Shown: in pieces, positions 13,501 through 28,500 of the stretch
Layout: every line of letters starts with the position of its first letter
How positions within the stretch are numbered: the stretch's first letter is position 1
Source: Anas platyrhynchos
Lineage: Eukaryota; Chordata; Aves; Anseriformes; Anatidae
NCBI RefSeq assembly: GCF_047663525.1
Contig: NC_092606.1
Coordinates: forward strand, 7,934,501-7,998,500
Direction of reading: 5' to 3'
DNA: 64,000 nucleotides
Notes under the pieces: generated by a model
What the model was told of the DNA's origin: nothing
The model's input: only the letters and a program-made list of their open reading frames with translations
Databases searched by the model: none
Translations under genes and position numbers: made by a program

Positions 13501-16500
13501 ATATTTTTTTTTTTATGGTTAAAAAACTGCAAGGATGATTTTTGTCCGATTTTTTATTAAGAAAAAAAAGATAAATCTTTATAAAAGTTAATAGCATATC
13601 AGGTAAAGATATTTTCTTACACCGTTTATTTAAATGTGTATACAGGACAGCACTATGTACAGATCTGCTTTCTTATCCTAATTCTAACAAGACTAGTCTT
13701 TAATAGAATAAGGCACCTATCTTCTGGTTCTGAGTATGTAAGACTACACAAGTATTGTGTTAGATCAGCAGGAAGTATCGTCTCCCAGCATGAATATACA
13801 TCGCTGTAATTCTACTCTGATTTCTAGAATCCTTTAAACAGATTGCAAGGTAGCAGTTGTTCAAAGAGCTATGCTTGGCAGGTTTTTACAAAGCAAACAG
13901 CTCACTTGCATTAAAGACACTTGCAAATACACAAAAATGGGTTAGAAATAAAGAAATACAGCTGTTTTCTTTGCATACGGACAGATATTCCTGTGATAGG
14001 GAAAATGAGAAATAATCTCTTACCTGTTGGAGAAGCATTATCATCCACAGACAAGTCTGATTCTTGTCTCAGAACAGCTTTCTTTGCTAAGACAGCGCTA
14101 TGATTGCTTTCACTTCCTTGTTTTTGTACTTTATCTTCTGCAGGAGACTGGATTTCATTGTGAGTGTCTCTTTTCCCCTAAAATAAAACAAAGATACTGA
14201 AAGATTAAAACAAAATTTAATACTTGCAGAAACAGCCATGAAAAGAGAAAACAAGAAATCTGCTCTCAACAAACATCTTTCCTAGAATACCAAAACCTTT
14301 CACTGGTTAGCAATTTCTTCACATACACATGTCTCAAGCTCCCATACAGTGAACATATATTTTTCTATTTTGTTTGTATGTATGCATAAAGTTATCCTGT
14401 CATAGCTTTACACACCATACAAAACCATAGAAGATCTTTTTTCATACCTAAGCAGTGCTAACAACTGGGGGAACCACTACCTGTTCAGAAATTATGTCCT
14501 TTGCCCCTTCCCTCCAAAATTTTTGAGAATCAAAGTTGCCTACGAGAACATAAAGTGATGCCTTAGTCTCTGACCAGTTGGATTTAATTAAAAACAAACC
14601 AATCACCCTCCCCTTGCCTCCCAACTTTTACCTACAATTAAAATCATTGTTATCCATCATTTTGGCTACATTTTCGCAATAGGACATTTAAGTTTCTGAA
14701 GATGACACAGCTAATTGGTATCAGGGGTCTGCGTATAATGGGTACTTACGTTGCAGTGCATATAAGAGCCTACACTTGGTTTCTCATCTTTTCCCTTCAC
14801 TTCTTTATCACCAACACAGCTTTTTGGAGCACCATCTGTGGGAGGACTGACTGAAACAGTGTCATTCTCTGAGAAGGATTCACCTTCTGGTAACATGCAG
14901 AGGAGAGCTAAATTTTTCAGACCTGAAAGCAAAAAAGTTACAAAAGCTGTTTAGCTTTTGAGTGGCAAGATAGCCAAAAAGCAGAACTGAAACATATTGA
15001 GAGAGAACTGCAAACTTCCCCTCACACTATTTTTTTTTTGTTAATATTGTTGAGTACAACTCCATCAGAAAGGTGTTCCCCACCATGTTCACTTAATTGT
15101 GTAGTTCAATTAAGTGCTTCTGTGATGAACAGGTAGTGACATTTTTTGTCTGCCAACAGGGCAGAAGTCCTAATTAATTTTAAAAAGTATCAGGGATACC
15201 TCCCAGCAGTGTGAATTATGAGGGTTGACTTATCTTCATTTTAATCTTCTGACCACTTAAATATTTATACAATAAAATTAAACCGCATATTAAAAACAGA
15301 TGAAATAATGAGTATGCATAAGTCTTTGCTGGTGGTGGTATTTCAGCAGTACTAGTGCTGTTCAAAAAATGCCAATAAATTTGAGTATCACATTTTGATA
15401 CATTCATCATAGGTCTCTATTTTATCACCCTATTTTCTCTAAGTAGGTCTCAGTTCACAGAAATCCTCATTTCCAGGCAAAGCGGTATCATCCCCAGCAA
15501 CTTATCACAAATAAAGTTAAAAAAATTCTTGCCAATAGATAAGGAACAAGAACCATTTTGCACCAAGCTATTTGCTTTCCTTTGAGCCCTTCAATTGTCA
15601 GTAACACATTAGTAACAGAACATGAAGCTCTATTGATCCATTTACAACATTCATGATGGGAAGGAAGAAAAAAAAAAAAAGAAAAAGAAAAATTACCAAA
15701 GAGTTGCCAAGCTGTCTTCAGCATTTATGTAAGCAGCACATTAATTTTCTCAAGCACCCTATTTTCCATGTCTCCAATGACCCCGAATGATACTTGTTCT
15801 ACATAAACAATTATTTTCAGTGAAGTACACAGTAGCTTCCCCTTTCCTTTGGAAACTTCAAAGTGAGTAATCACAGACTTTTCTGACACTTGCTAGAAGC
15901 CATTGTTTCACTGAAGGAGGAGCTGACTCACCTTTTCCGTGCTGTGCTTTCATCAAACAATCTCCAATGAGCTGTATGCACTGATGTTGTAGAACTCTGG
16001 CATGACTGAGGACCTGTGAATCTAGTTTTTCTCCTTCTACTTCCTCCCCATTTGCCAGATCTGCACTGTAGAGAGTCAAAGCTGCAAACAACAGCCAGGA
16101 ATAGTTGTGGACATATGGTTGGATGAGCCTCTGTCGATCACTGATTCGAATAGTCACCATTGGATACACTGTGATGCTGTGAGTGGGCAAGTGACTGAAA
16201 GAAGAAGGTAAGAAGGTATATAATTCTGAAATGCAGCCACATTCCTGACAACCAATGTAGTTAGTAACATAAGATACCTTTACGTGAAACTATGAAAAAC
16301 CCAACTCATTCCACAGTTTCAAACTGTAGACCTTCAAGAGCTGTACACTGTCAGCCCCTCACTGACATCAGTAATGCTCATTTAACAGAGCTCGTACTGT
16401 GCTGCGAACTCCTGCTCTAGAAATAAAATTTGTGAACATCTTCGGTCAAACGTTGAAATCTATCTCGTCTAACCACAGCACTGTATGCACTCCTTCCATC

Positions 16501-19500
16501 CTATCATTCAGGGTGTACAATCCTCCCTCTGCACCTTACACAGCCATGGCTAGAAAACAGTCACAATTAAGTTACTTCAGAACTTGGGGCACATTTGCAA
16601 ATTACAGAATTTTTCGCTGAACTGGTCCTACATTTGCTAACTTTCCCCTAAGGACAGCTATTAGATGTTCTGATGTCAGACACAACCTTGTAGGATGTGA
16701 TATGAGAATGACTGACTGTATTTAGTTGCTAATTATCACTTTTCTGGCAAGTAAAGTGGAAGGGAAAAAAAAAAAGTCACATTTAATACCTGTCAGAGTA
16801 TTTCTTTGCAGAGTAACATCCATAGCAAAGGTCAAAGTCATCGCACACATTGCAGTTCATTCGCCGACCTATGATGACCCCTTGGCAGTGATCACAGGCA
16901 TATTCCATGTTAACCATTTCATGGTCATCCTCATGTCCCTCAGGTTTAACTCCACCTGTAAAGAAAGATTTTACAATTCCGCTGAAAACCTTTGTTGATA
17001 AAGGATCTTTCTTAATTTCAACTTTACATTCAGATTAGGAAAAGAAAAGCCTAACATTTCTAAAATATCCGAGAAGAATCTTTGACTTTATATGTAATTT
17101 AGAAGATACTATTTTGCCTTCAACTATAGGGTATTGAGGGAGTCTTTTAAAAGATTCTTACCAAGAAAACAAGTTTTGCATAAATCCATGTCATTGCACT
17201 GCAGACAGCGGTAGCGATGCCATGGTGCGATTTCATCACAGCCATCACAGGATATGTCCACATTTAACAGGTCACAATAACGGGCGACAAACATATGCAT
17301 CTAGAGGAATACATGGACATAATTTACTTGAGCATTATTTTCTGAGAGAGCGCTTTCTAGACAGAAAGCAGAACGCTCCCCCTGCTGAAAAAGGATGGGG
17401 ATCTTTTAATCATTTTAGACTTTTGAAGGCCTACAGGGAGCCAGGGATCCAACTCATGAAAAATTAGTTAAGCCAGATGCCTTTCTCTCCTTTATGCTTT
17501 TAAAAGTCTCCTATTTACCCCTTCTGCAGATAAATAAGCAAATCATGAGGTCACCTTTCTCTGCTTCTCTGGGTCAGCTTGAGCTATCTTTTCATACCAG
17601 GTCTCAAACATTACATCCTGACATTCATCCATCCACTCACAGTTTTGCTTGTAGTCTGCAATTTCATCTTCTTCACTCCACTGACTAAAAGAAAAGCAAG
17701 CTCAAAATTAAGTTTGAATGCAATTAGGCTCCCTTCTAATATAACTAGATATAACTAGGGATACCTTTAAAAAAAAAAAGAAGTGCTATAATATACTAAT
17801 AAAAACAAAACTGTAAGAACTTGTTCACTTGGTTAATAACTGACCACATAGACACCACCACCTTGCCTCTGTGACAAGTTCTTACATATATATGCAGAGC
17901 ATAATGCCAAAATCAGAAAAATCCACGTTTACAAAACTGCTTTTGGTAATGCTGGCAAAGCAGGTGAGAAGTTTTAAAAGCTTCTTGGCCTTTACATTTG
18001 CTCAGATGTAGGATATACAAGCACTATAAAAATATAACATGCAGCTGCTAAAAACATTTTATATTTATCAAGAGGAGAAACAGCATTATATATGTCCTTG
18101 TACACGGCCAAACAAGTGAAGTGTTCCAGCAGTAATCATATTAAAGACAAGATGTTTTTAGCACCAGTAAGTATTTGATTTTTTTTTCAGTATTAAGCAC
18201 TTGAATACTGGCCAGGTTTTGCCGTATTTGTTAATAGTTAAACCTTTTACTTCTTGCTCCAACACAGTTCATGACTCTTTCTTGGTAAAAATGGCATCAA
18301 TAGTTAGTACCATGTGAAGGTTGCATTGTTCCTGACTCACCAAATCACACTATCATGAATACTTATGTTTTCTTGTGATGTTGTCATCAGAAGCTGGGGT
18401 AACTGAATCTCAACAAAGAAGGAAAGATCACTTGGTTCCCAACTCATATCCAAAAGATGAAGGAGAGTTGTCTGCACACATGACAAGGCAGGAAGTAATG
18501 ATCTAAAAACCAAAAAACAAAACAAAAAATAGCATGTTATGAGGATTAAAAGGGGTTCAATTACTATCCACTGAGTTCCAAGGTTTACTACACATTAAAA
18601 TGACTATGTGGCAGAACCTCAAGTTTACTAATGCACAAACTTATACAATTTAACAAGAAGCACAGCCAAGACATTTTGAAATAAAGATTGAATAAACTCC
18701 TATGGACTGAGTTGATATTACGCTATAGCCTAAGCATTAGCAAGAGGATCTGTCTTATCTGCAGTACATTTCCTCAATACCCGTAGGGACTTGTTCTCTT
18801 TGAAAATGTTTGCCATTTCCAGTTGAAACTGGTCAAAGGATTTGGAAGTTATGAGTAGAGAAATTGGTGCAATATTTATAAAATCCTCATTCCTCTAGGA
18901 CACCTAGCTATAAATCCCAACAATTCTAATCAGAATATTACTAAAACATAAGTTTTAAAGGTAGAGCATGGCTGCAGAACTGTTTCTCATTGCAATACTC
19001 TTGCCAAAGTGTTTTGCAATAAATTTGCTATTTCTAGTATGTCATTACTAAGCTTCAGAAACATATGGCAGAATCGTATCTACAAAATGCCATACTAAGA
19101 AGTTTTAACACTGATAAACGTATTGCTCTTTCATAGTTTTAATAAAAATGTAATTTAGCATTCTGGACCACAAGATCAAGATTCCTTATTTAGTTGTGTA
19201 GGTAATGCAAAGTATAATCAAACTTCATTGAACATTAAACAATAACAAATGAGAAGGGAAGGGGTGAGGAAGAAAAGAGAAAAAAAAAATCTCACATTAC
19301 TTAGGCAATCAAAGTGCTTATACCTGTCATTAATGGTACTAAATCCCTTCACAGAGTTTACCAGGAACAAAACAAGCTGATAGTAGGACTCTCGAATCTC
19401 TTTGTGTAGCTCAGCACCACAGCCTTCCAAGTTTCCAAAGTAGCTAGAAATTAAAGAGTCAGTTTAGTAGTCTAAAATTCACTGTCACATCTTATATAAA

Positions 19501-22500
19501 ATGCTTTGTGCAACTTCTACCAGTGGGCAATATTTTCATCACTTGCTGCAAGTGGAAAAGATGTTAACTTGTTTAAAATGTAGTCTGTCACTTTCAAAGG
19601 AAAGTAAAAGAACCCTGTACTAGGAACCAGAAAAATAGGTTAAATTACTCCAGCTTTACTGGATGAGAAAGAAGCCAATCAACAATTAGACAAAAATTTA
19701 CACTAAAGCAATAACCAGACCCTACAATCTTTCTGAGCTTGCAGGTTGAATTGTAAAGGTGTGTGCATGTAGGCATCCACGCTGTGATTCAGCTGCATGA
19801 TACCTAATGGCTTGAATAGGTCCAACTGAGTCCCACTTGAAAATAATAATTACTTTTCTTAGTTAAGCATGCAAAATATGCACAGTAGCCTAAAAGCTAA
19901 TCTTCATGTCACATTTTAATTATCCATATGAATAATAAGCAACAACATTTTACCATTTTGAGCTTTCATGACTGGGAGAACACAAGGCTCAAATAAATAG
20001 TATTAGACAAATTATTTTCTAATAATTACTTACTTTGTAAAATCTTTCTGACAGGCTAGAAGTTCTAAGAGAAAAAGTACACAGGATGGATGAAAACAGT
20101 GTGGCCGCCCAAGTGAGTCTAGGCACTGGTGGATTGTCTTGAGCACTTCCATGATACTCTGCCCTTGGGATTTTCTCAAAGCAAGAACCTTTAAAACGCT
20201 ATGAGCAAAAACAAAACAAACAAAGAATGAATGAGGACTTCAAAATACCTTACTTAAAGTAATGCCCCAAAAAATCATAATTGAAGAGATTAGTATCTAA
20301 ATTTTCAATTGTATTTCAGCAACCTTAAATTACAGCAGTGATTTATTACAAAAGTATTCACTTTAACAACAGTTGGAATGAACAAGAAAGCTTCAGATAG
20401 AATCCAGCATCTCCTGCACCAATCTAAGTTTTAGAGACTGTAATAGACGCTGGAGGTTTTGTTCTCCATTTACATTCTCAGAATACCAGGTAATTTAAGG
20501 AAAGGTACAACTAGCCTAGAATTTGTTATCAATGATTTCTAGAACTGATATACCATGTCTTCCCTGTTTGTAGATAGGAAGCAAAATGCCGCTGAACATA
20601 GATTTCAGGAAGGAAGACAAGAAACAACCAGATACTGTTTTTCACATTCTGAAGATCTACATGATAAAAAGGAACCAACAGAAATAATATTCTCTACAAG
20701 GTTTTACATGGATGGAAACAACTGAGGTTTGAAACATAAATCTGAAAACTGAAAGTACAAATTGTTTTTCGATGCCATCTTGCAACTAAAACACGTTTTA
20801 TTCCATCTGAAGAGGTCTGAAGACAAGTTTCAGTATCTTATAATTGGCAGCATTTTCAATTTGCTTACCTTTCATGGGAAAGTGATTGATCCTTAATAAA
20901 GTCTAATATGTTTTTCAATATGGGATATTTCTCCTTCACAGTAGGCACTGGTCTTGGCTCTTCAATTGATCTAAAAGACAGCAGCCTTAGTCTTCCACGG
21001 CTGAACTGAGATTTTCGTGTAGGAGTGGAAGGAGGTGATGATACATCTTCTTGCTGTGAAGTTGCATTTTCAGCAGGCTTGCTATGAAATGCAGATGCTT
21101 CTTCTGTTTGGAGAGGGGCTAGAACTTGTTTAGTCTTTGTATCAGATTGTGTTATTTGCCCCCTCTCTATTGAAACAGGATGAGTTACTCTACTGGAAGA
21201 CAACGAGGGTGCTGCCTGGAAGTCTGTTTCCACAACAGAACCTATTCTTTGGCATTTATCACTGACAATATCTTGGACTTCCGAACTGTCTGAAGAACTT
21301 TTCGTCTTTGCTCTCACAGGCAAAAAATTCAGTAACAAAAGGCTCTTCTGCATACAAAGTTTTGCTGCAGGATAAAAATTAAAAGAGTTAAACTCATGAC
21401 AGCAGAGCACCAAACTTCCTATCTTTTGCTTAGGACAAAAGCCGTTTATCTTGTTCCTTCTCAGCCAAAAGAGACTGAAAATACTGTTTTTCTTATTACA
21501 TTGATCGTGATTTTATCAGATATGCAATTCTAGATTTCAAATGCCTTGAATAATCACATTGAACCACACAAAGCATATAGTGGTCAATGAGAACCCATTT
21601 TATTCTAATAACAATCAGCTGCTACTCTAACAGCAATTATTTGTGGTAATGAGTATCTCCAAAAATAGACGAATATAAGTTCAGAACTAGGGGACCCAAG
21701 CGATGGGGCACACCCTGAAGAATTTTCTCACATATTATTCTCTGCAAAGAACAGCAAAACACAATCTCAGATAGTTCATATAACATACACTAGTTTCTCT
21801 CTTAAGGAATTAAGAAGTAAACCATGTCACTAACTCACCTTTCACAGGAAAAATAGTGACTGAGATTTACAAGGTAATGCTCTACTAAACCACATGGAAT
21901 GCTTACACAAATGGAAAAGCACCACTTACCAAGAGTTTCTGGGTTCACCTCACTTGCTTCTGTGTTCTGCTTCTCCTCAGTATCATTTCCCCTAGCCATC
22001 AGGGATTTCTGTTTCATTTCCAACTGTAGACAGGACGTTAAAATAGTTAAAATATGACTCTCCCTTTATATCTATACAGCAAGGCAGTAAGAAGATTGCA
22101 TTGTAATAAAGGAATTTAACTTTTGGGAGCAGATGACAGTATTTATTATTCCCTAGCACAGAAAAAAAAAATAACAGTGTAAAAGAGCAGTACCTAAGCT
22201 GGCAGAGCAGGTAACATAGCCTTGTACCAAGATGCTCACTGCTTGTTGGCTGTGAACCTTCCCTGTCATGTGCCTGGATGTGCATCCTCTGCCCTATAAG
22301 AAAAAGGCTTCCCTACTACCCCTACCGCTCAGGAAAAAATGTACAGCTAGTCATGAGATAAGATCCTCCAAAAGCATCAAGTCATCTAACTAGAGAACAC
22401 TGTCAGATGTCATTGTCACTGGAGCCTCACCTACTATGTAAGTGGACTGCAAATAGAATGCAATCATCACCTGTCATGTAACAGGTACGGTGCTATTACT

Positions 22501-25500
22501 CATCTTAACGTGCATCTGCACTCATCGTATCACCAGCCTATATTCATGCTGCAGGGAATTCTTGCAGGCAAGAAAGAGGAAGGAAGAGGTCCCAAGTGAC
22601 TCAAACAGTTAAATCAGCCAGCCTATGGCTGATGGGCTCACAAGAGCAGCAGCAGCAAAGTGGGCCATAGACTGAATTAGCTGTTCTCAAAGGCCACAAA
22701 GTTGTTAACATTTAGAATTTCCTGCAGACTTCTGAAATTTAAGTGAAGTTTGGCTCTCTGCAGCTGCAGGTGGTGACGCAGACACCTCTCACCAGGTTGT
22801 GAGCTGATGACACCAGCTCTTGACATGAGCCTTATGTTTTAAAGGAAAATTATGTGCAAAGAACACATCCTGAACTACAGCCAGTTACTTGCTTGTCAAA
22901 GAAGCAATTATTCCCTTTCCTGTTAGTGCTGCAGAACTGAGGGAATGATGTTTAAGACAGATCTCTAAGCTATACCTCAGAAGAACTCCCAACTGCTATG
23001 CAATAATATTCCTAATTAACAACACACATTCCCACTGAAAAATAACACAGATATAACTGATTTTGAGTCCAGTTCAGTCCTAAATGCTCATGATCAAACA
23101 TCTGGGGCTGCAGAAAGGAGGGGAGTGTAAGAAAGCATTTCAATGTTTAGTTCAAAGTTTAGAAGTGAATACATACTTTTCCTAAGTGAAAATATTTGAC
23201 CTAGAATCACTGATGGAAAACATGGCTCCACACGACTCCTTAACAGTGCATTGTAATATATTAAGGTAAACGACATCAAGAGATAGCCTCCTGAGCGATC
23301 TTACCATCCATATTCTAATTGAATCAGCCAGGGAATATACTTGTGCAAACTCATCGCTCAAAGGCACCTTGCCTCCACTGTTGACTGGAAATGAGAGAAA
23401 GAAGAGTCCTGTTTATTTACAGCTCCATTTTTACACAACTTGACTACTTAACTAAAAAATTATGCTAGAGCCTTTGTCTCTTAGTCAATACTTGGAATTA
23501 TGCCTGTAAGAAAAATAGGGAATAAGAACCGCCAACTTTCCTGAGCCTTGAATACATTAACTGCACCACGACAGAGCTATTTGCAAAGTTAAATTATGAA
23601 TCTCTCTCATCTCCTCCAAAATTGATGCCTGCAGTCACGGAAAATAAAAACTTCTCCCTATACATGCAAATATTACTAATGCAAACTGATATCAGAACAA
23701 TCAAAACTGCTTAGTATTAACTTAAAGCTCTACAGATATATTTAGTTATCTTTTTTTTCCTTTTCTTTTATGCTATCGGTTTCTAGAATAGACTTTCAAA
23801 ATCAATTTACAGAAATTAAATACATGACAAAACAGTTCCCATCAAGAGTGGCCTGACAATGACTATGTGGAAAAAGATGTTCCTGCTCAGGGTCTTCCCT
23901 CTCCAATTACTCAAATGTTGCCTTTTTTTTTTCTCTCTCTCCCCCCCCCCCTTCTTTACAGTATCAACTGTTCATATTTAACATCGCACAGGTCAATATG
24001 GGTCCTTAAATTAATCTGCCCCAGCAAGACTAAGACAGATGAAGCTACTACCATAATAGTAGGACAGATATCTTATCCACTCCTTGATATATTCCTGAGT
24101 TACCAGTGTTCAATCTTACTCAGAAAATATCAACTGTCAGGCAATAACCACTTTAGTCATCAAGTCAGTCTTTATGTCAATCATTTTTACCCGTAACTTT
24201 AAAGCTCAGAAAGATGTTTAATTTCAAGATTGTGACAGAAAATGAAGGTGATTAGCTTCTCCTAAAATAAAACCCTTCAAAACCAAGTAACACCTTATTA
24301 CCCAATATTTCAAACATATCAATAAGCTTCACGAAAATATGATGTAAACTAAGGATTTGTTTACTTTACCTACTAAAAATATACAAATTGTAATAACAAA
24401 GGACATTATACAAGTTAAAGGCAAATCATTTTCTTTTATAAAAAACAAAAATCAACCAAACAACCAAAAAAAAAGCTTTTGAGGGCACCAAACATGTTGG
24501 GAGATAATTCACACCTCCTCAGGCCCCAAAGTTTAAAAACATGTACAAATTGATGCTGGCTTTTTAGGAAAGATACTATGAGACTATGAAATTATGTAAG
24601 AACTGCTCATCACTGGGAACCACATGCCTCTGAATTAAAACCACAGGGGAAATCACTGCCCACTTTGGCTCACTTTTATAAGAAGACTTAGTCAGTAGTT
24701 TATGATGGTTATTAATATTTGGACAGAGCTCTGAAGATAAAAGCATATATTAATAAAACAAACACTCTAAAGATAAGGCTTACCTAGTCTGCCTAAATGA
24801 TGACTTCTTTGTACAGGATAAAACATCTTTTTAAAAGTCGTCACGCTAAACTGTTTTTTCAAAGTTTATAAACTGAACTATAAGACAGCCTCTTACAAAC
24901 TTTAAGTCTTCATTATTAAGATAGTCTAATGTTAGAGTTACCATATTTTTGAAGCTTCTCATATAAATCTGGAGTGAGATACACCAAAGCAGCAAACGTT
25001 GAGTTCACAGCTTGATCAACAGTAGAGCCAGCAACTATATCTGTCTTTGGGGTCTGTTTTTTACATGCCTGTATAAGTCCTTTGAAAAGTTCAGATTTTT
25101 GCCCACTGAAATCCTGGGCAGGATCTGATTTTGCAAAGTCGATAAGAAAGTTACGGCAGTCATCTTGGTGAGAGTTCCTAGCCTGGAAAGAATGTTAGAA
25201 CACATTTACTTTAATATTGTCTGAAAAATTGCTGCAGCTTGTTTCTACAATTAGGTCAACTTGCAGTAAATCTACAGCAGTTTAAGTGGAAACTAATAAA
25301 AGGGCACAGAACAACAGTTTCCCTCCTCCTTGATATTTATGCAGTGCAAATGATAACAATTGTAGCACAACAGCATATACTTAATGATGCATCAGCTAAT
25401 TAAGGCTGAATGAAACTATGTCATACACAGGGATTTCAAGCCAATGAAATAAAAGCAATGGCCAAAGTACCTCTTTTTTATTTTGGTGCAGTCTACTGGT

Positions 25501-28500
25501 TTGACTGGCTCCTGGTATAGCCTCAGGACACATTTGATGCCTGAAGACAGGTTTCCACAAAGGAGAATTAAGAACTGATGTTACTTTCAAAGGAGGCAAA
25601 TCTGCTTCACTACCTAGTTCTGCAAGAAATTCAGAACAGACACTTCAGTTACTAAATTTTTTCATTCATTTTTACAGAATGATGAAAATAAGATATATTG
25701 AACACCCATTGGGGAAAAAAATAAAGCAAATAGACTGAACAAGTAATTGAAGAACATTTTCTAACTCCCATTTCTCTAGTGTGATACAGAAAACGTGTAC
25801 TTTATGACAGCATCAATATCTTGCATCACAGTGACAGTATCTTGCATTATGGAAGGACTTTCACAACCACTTTTGCTTTACTTATAACCATAGAAACTCA
25901 CTGAAAAATTCCAAGTAGCTTTGAAGTTTTTATACTTCTCCTACTAAATACATACAATAATTTGCTAGGTGTAAGCATATTAACAAAGGAGTAACATATT
26001 CCATGACAAGAACAGTTCAGTTGGTTCCCTAAATTCACAGGTAAGAACATGACTGATTTTCCAAGGTAAATACTGACCACTCGATTGCAGCAAGAACTCT
26101 AACTCTTTAACCACTCTGAAGTGGTGATTGAATACAGATTCAGGAAGCTACCTAGAAGTGTTCTAGTTGTGAAATTAAAGAATAATCTATGTCTATTTTT
26201 TCTTACGACACCCATCTTACATCTTGTTATTTTCAGTTACCCAAATCCTAAGTGTGCTCAACTTTTGGAGTTAGCCAAAGTTTACTTTTGAATTCAAATT
26301 TAAATCAATACCAAATGCTCACATGAAGTATTTTAAATCACTGCAATTTCTGTTCTCTGTTCTGTATTTTTTTCAGCTTTCTGGCTCCATATTAACTCCA
26401 CCACTAAGGGGTGAATCACAGCACTAGGGAACAATTTTAAAAGAAAAAAAGAACAGAAGGAGATTGAGCGAACCCTGATATTAATTTATAAATATAATGC
26501 AGCTTAATATAATGACTTCCAGGCGTCTGTCTCTTCCTAATACTGGCTTCTGAACATTACAAAGATCACAGTGAACCCTGAAACATTCCCAGTACTCAAG
26601 CATAACAGCAATCAAGCTTGCTGCACAGAGACCGCAAAACCAGGCTTAGCCCAACAACCAAACTTTGTTAAGCAGTCTTGCATCGTCAGTCAAGAGATAA
26701 ATAAAAAGGAATTTCATCCTCACAAGGGATTCAAAACACAAGGTACCTTATCCTTATATGACACCACAACCTCTGGAGCTATCAAGTGCACTCACCTCGT
26801 AGAGATTTCAGTGCCATGCTTCGGGAAGCCAAGCGCCCCATCAACCGGGATACAAGAAGCTGTAAATCCAGGCCCCAAGAAACGGCAACATCTGGTAGGC
26901 CATAAGCAGTGACGGAAAACTTGTAGCCCCACTCATTATTACTGCTGTCAGAGTGAAAGAGAAACTGCAGCCGTGGGCCAGCCTTAAAGGTCACTTTCTA
27001 CAGAGCAACAAAACAGTCATTTTGCCAAATGTACATGACAGGAAGACGTTTCAGGGTAATGAATTCCCTTCAGCAATCGTGGTTTTTCAATATTATCTTT
27101 TCTCCATAACGGATCTGATTTCCCCACCATGCAAATGAGAAACCCACAGCAATAAGCCAGTATTATTTCTAATCAATAGCTTAATACGAAATTTTATAGT
27201 TGATTGAGCTCTTGAAGCTGGACCCATAAAACAATACAGAAGCAGTAGGTTTTGTCAAAGAAAGGGAGTAGCCATGGAAAGCACGTAGCTCATCTCACGA
27301 TGTTAAAAATCGTGAGGGCAGAGTATCAAAGAATAAATTTTGCCCATGTAAACAGCTAAACGTGATTATTACTTTTAATTTTGACTGACTGTTCCTTCTA
27401 TAACAGGAACAGAAAGGGATTCTTTACTCATTTGCTCCTGTTATTTGCATCATTGCAGAACTTCTTCCCCACCTCCTGCCCCCATCTTGGAGGGAGTCTA
27501 AGCACACACATGCAGGAAAGCAGACGTATTTTTAAACAATAGGTTTTCCACAAGAATCGTAAGAATTTCCAAAGATTAGATATGTCACTGGGTTCAGAAT
27601 TTTAAAGGTGCTCACCTTAGGCCACTTCTCAGTGCCAACCTTTGTATCGTAACGAGTTTTTGCACCCCTGGCATCAGTAAACTCCAGGTAATCATACCTG
27701 TGAAAATTGCAATTCATTACTTCCAAATTTACTTCTTAAATTCTGGGGGAAAATATTTCCTTCTGCATTTTCACAAGTGCTGCATCTCAGAGTCCAAGTA
27801 TCCCACCACATGTCTCAGAACTACAACTGCATTGCTAAGGAATTTATTTCATGCCTCAATGCAATAGTCCTGGCAAACACAGACTTGCTTTCCTGTAGAA
27901 CTTTCCCAATTCTTCAGAACTGGTAACGGGTACTAATTTTAACATTTGTCGTATGCCTTAAGGAAACAGTAACCTACTATGTTATGAAACAAACAAACAA
28001 ACAAACAAAACAAACGAAGAGTTTTGTCTAAAGAAGGCAAAATAAACACCACAATGACAAATTTCATAAATTGGAGTAGTCACTGCAACATTGCAAAACA
28101 GATCAAAGGATGCAAAATTCATACAAGCAGCATGTCTGCACATTTGCCAGGAGAGGTGCCTTTCAGCACAAGACTAAGTCATTCAAAATAACACCTTGTA
28201 TGGTAAGCAGGACATTGAAGAAACTGAGAGGGCACGCTTGGGGTGAAAGAAGTATTCCTTGCACAGTGGAACATGACTTGCCCCTCTGCACATAGATACT
28301 GGAATCCTGCAAATAGATATTGATATCTAACACAGCACAAGATCAAGTTACCTCCTTTCAGTTTCACACTTTTCATCAAATTCCACCTCAAAGTAAGTTG
28401 CCCCATGACATAGGAAGACTGAGACCTCATGGCAATTATTTTCATAGTTATGAGGAGATTCCATTGTCCATGTTCGCAATACCACAGGCTGTTCTTGCTG

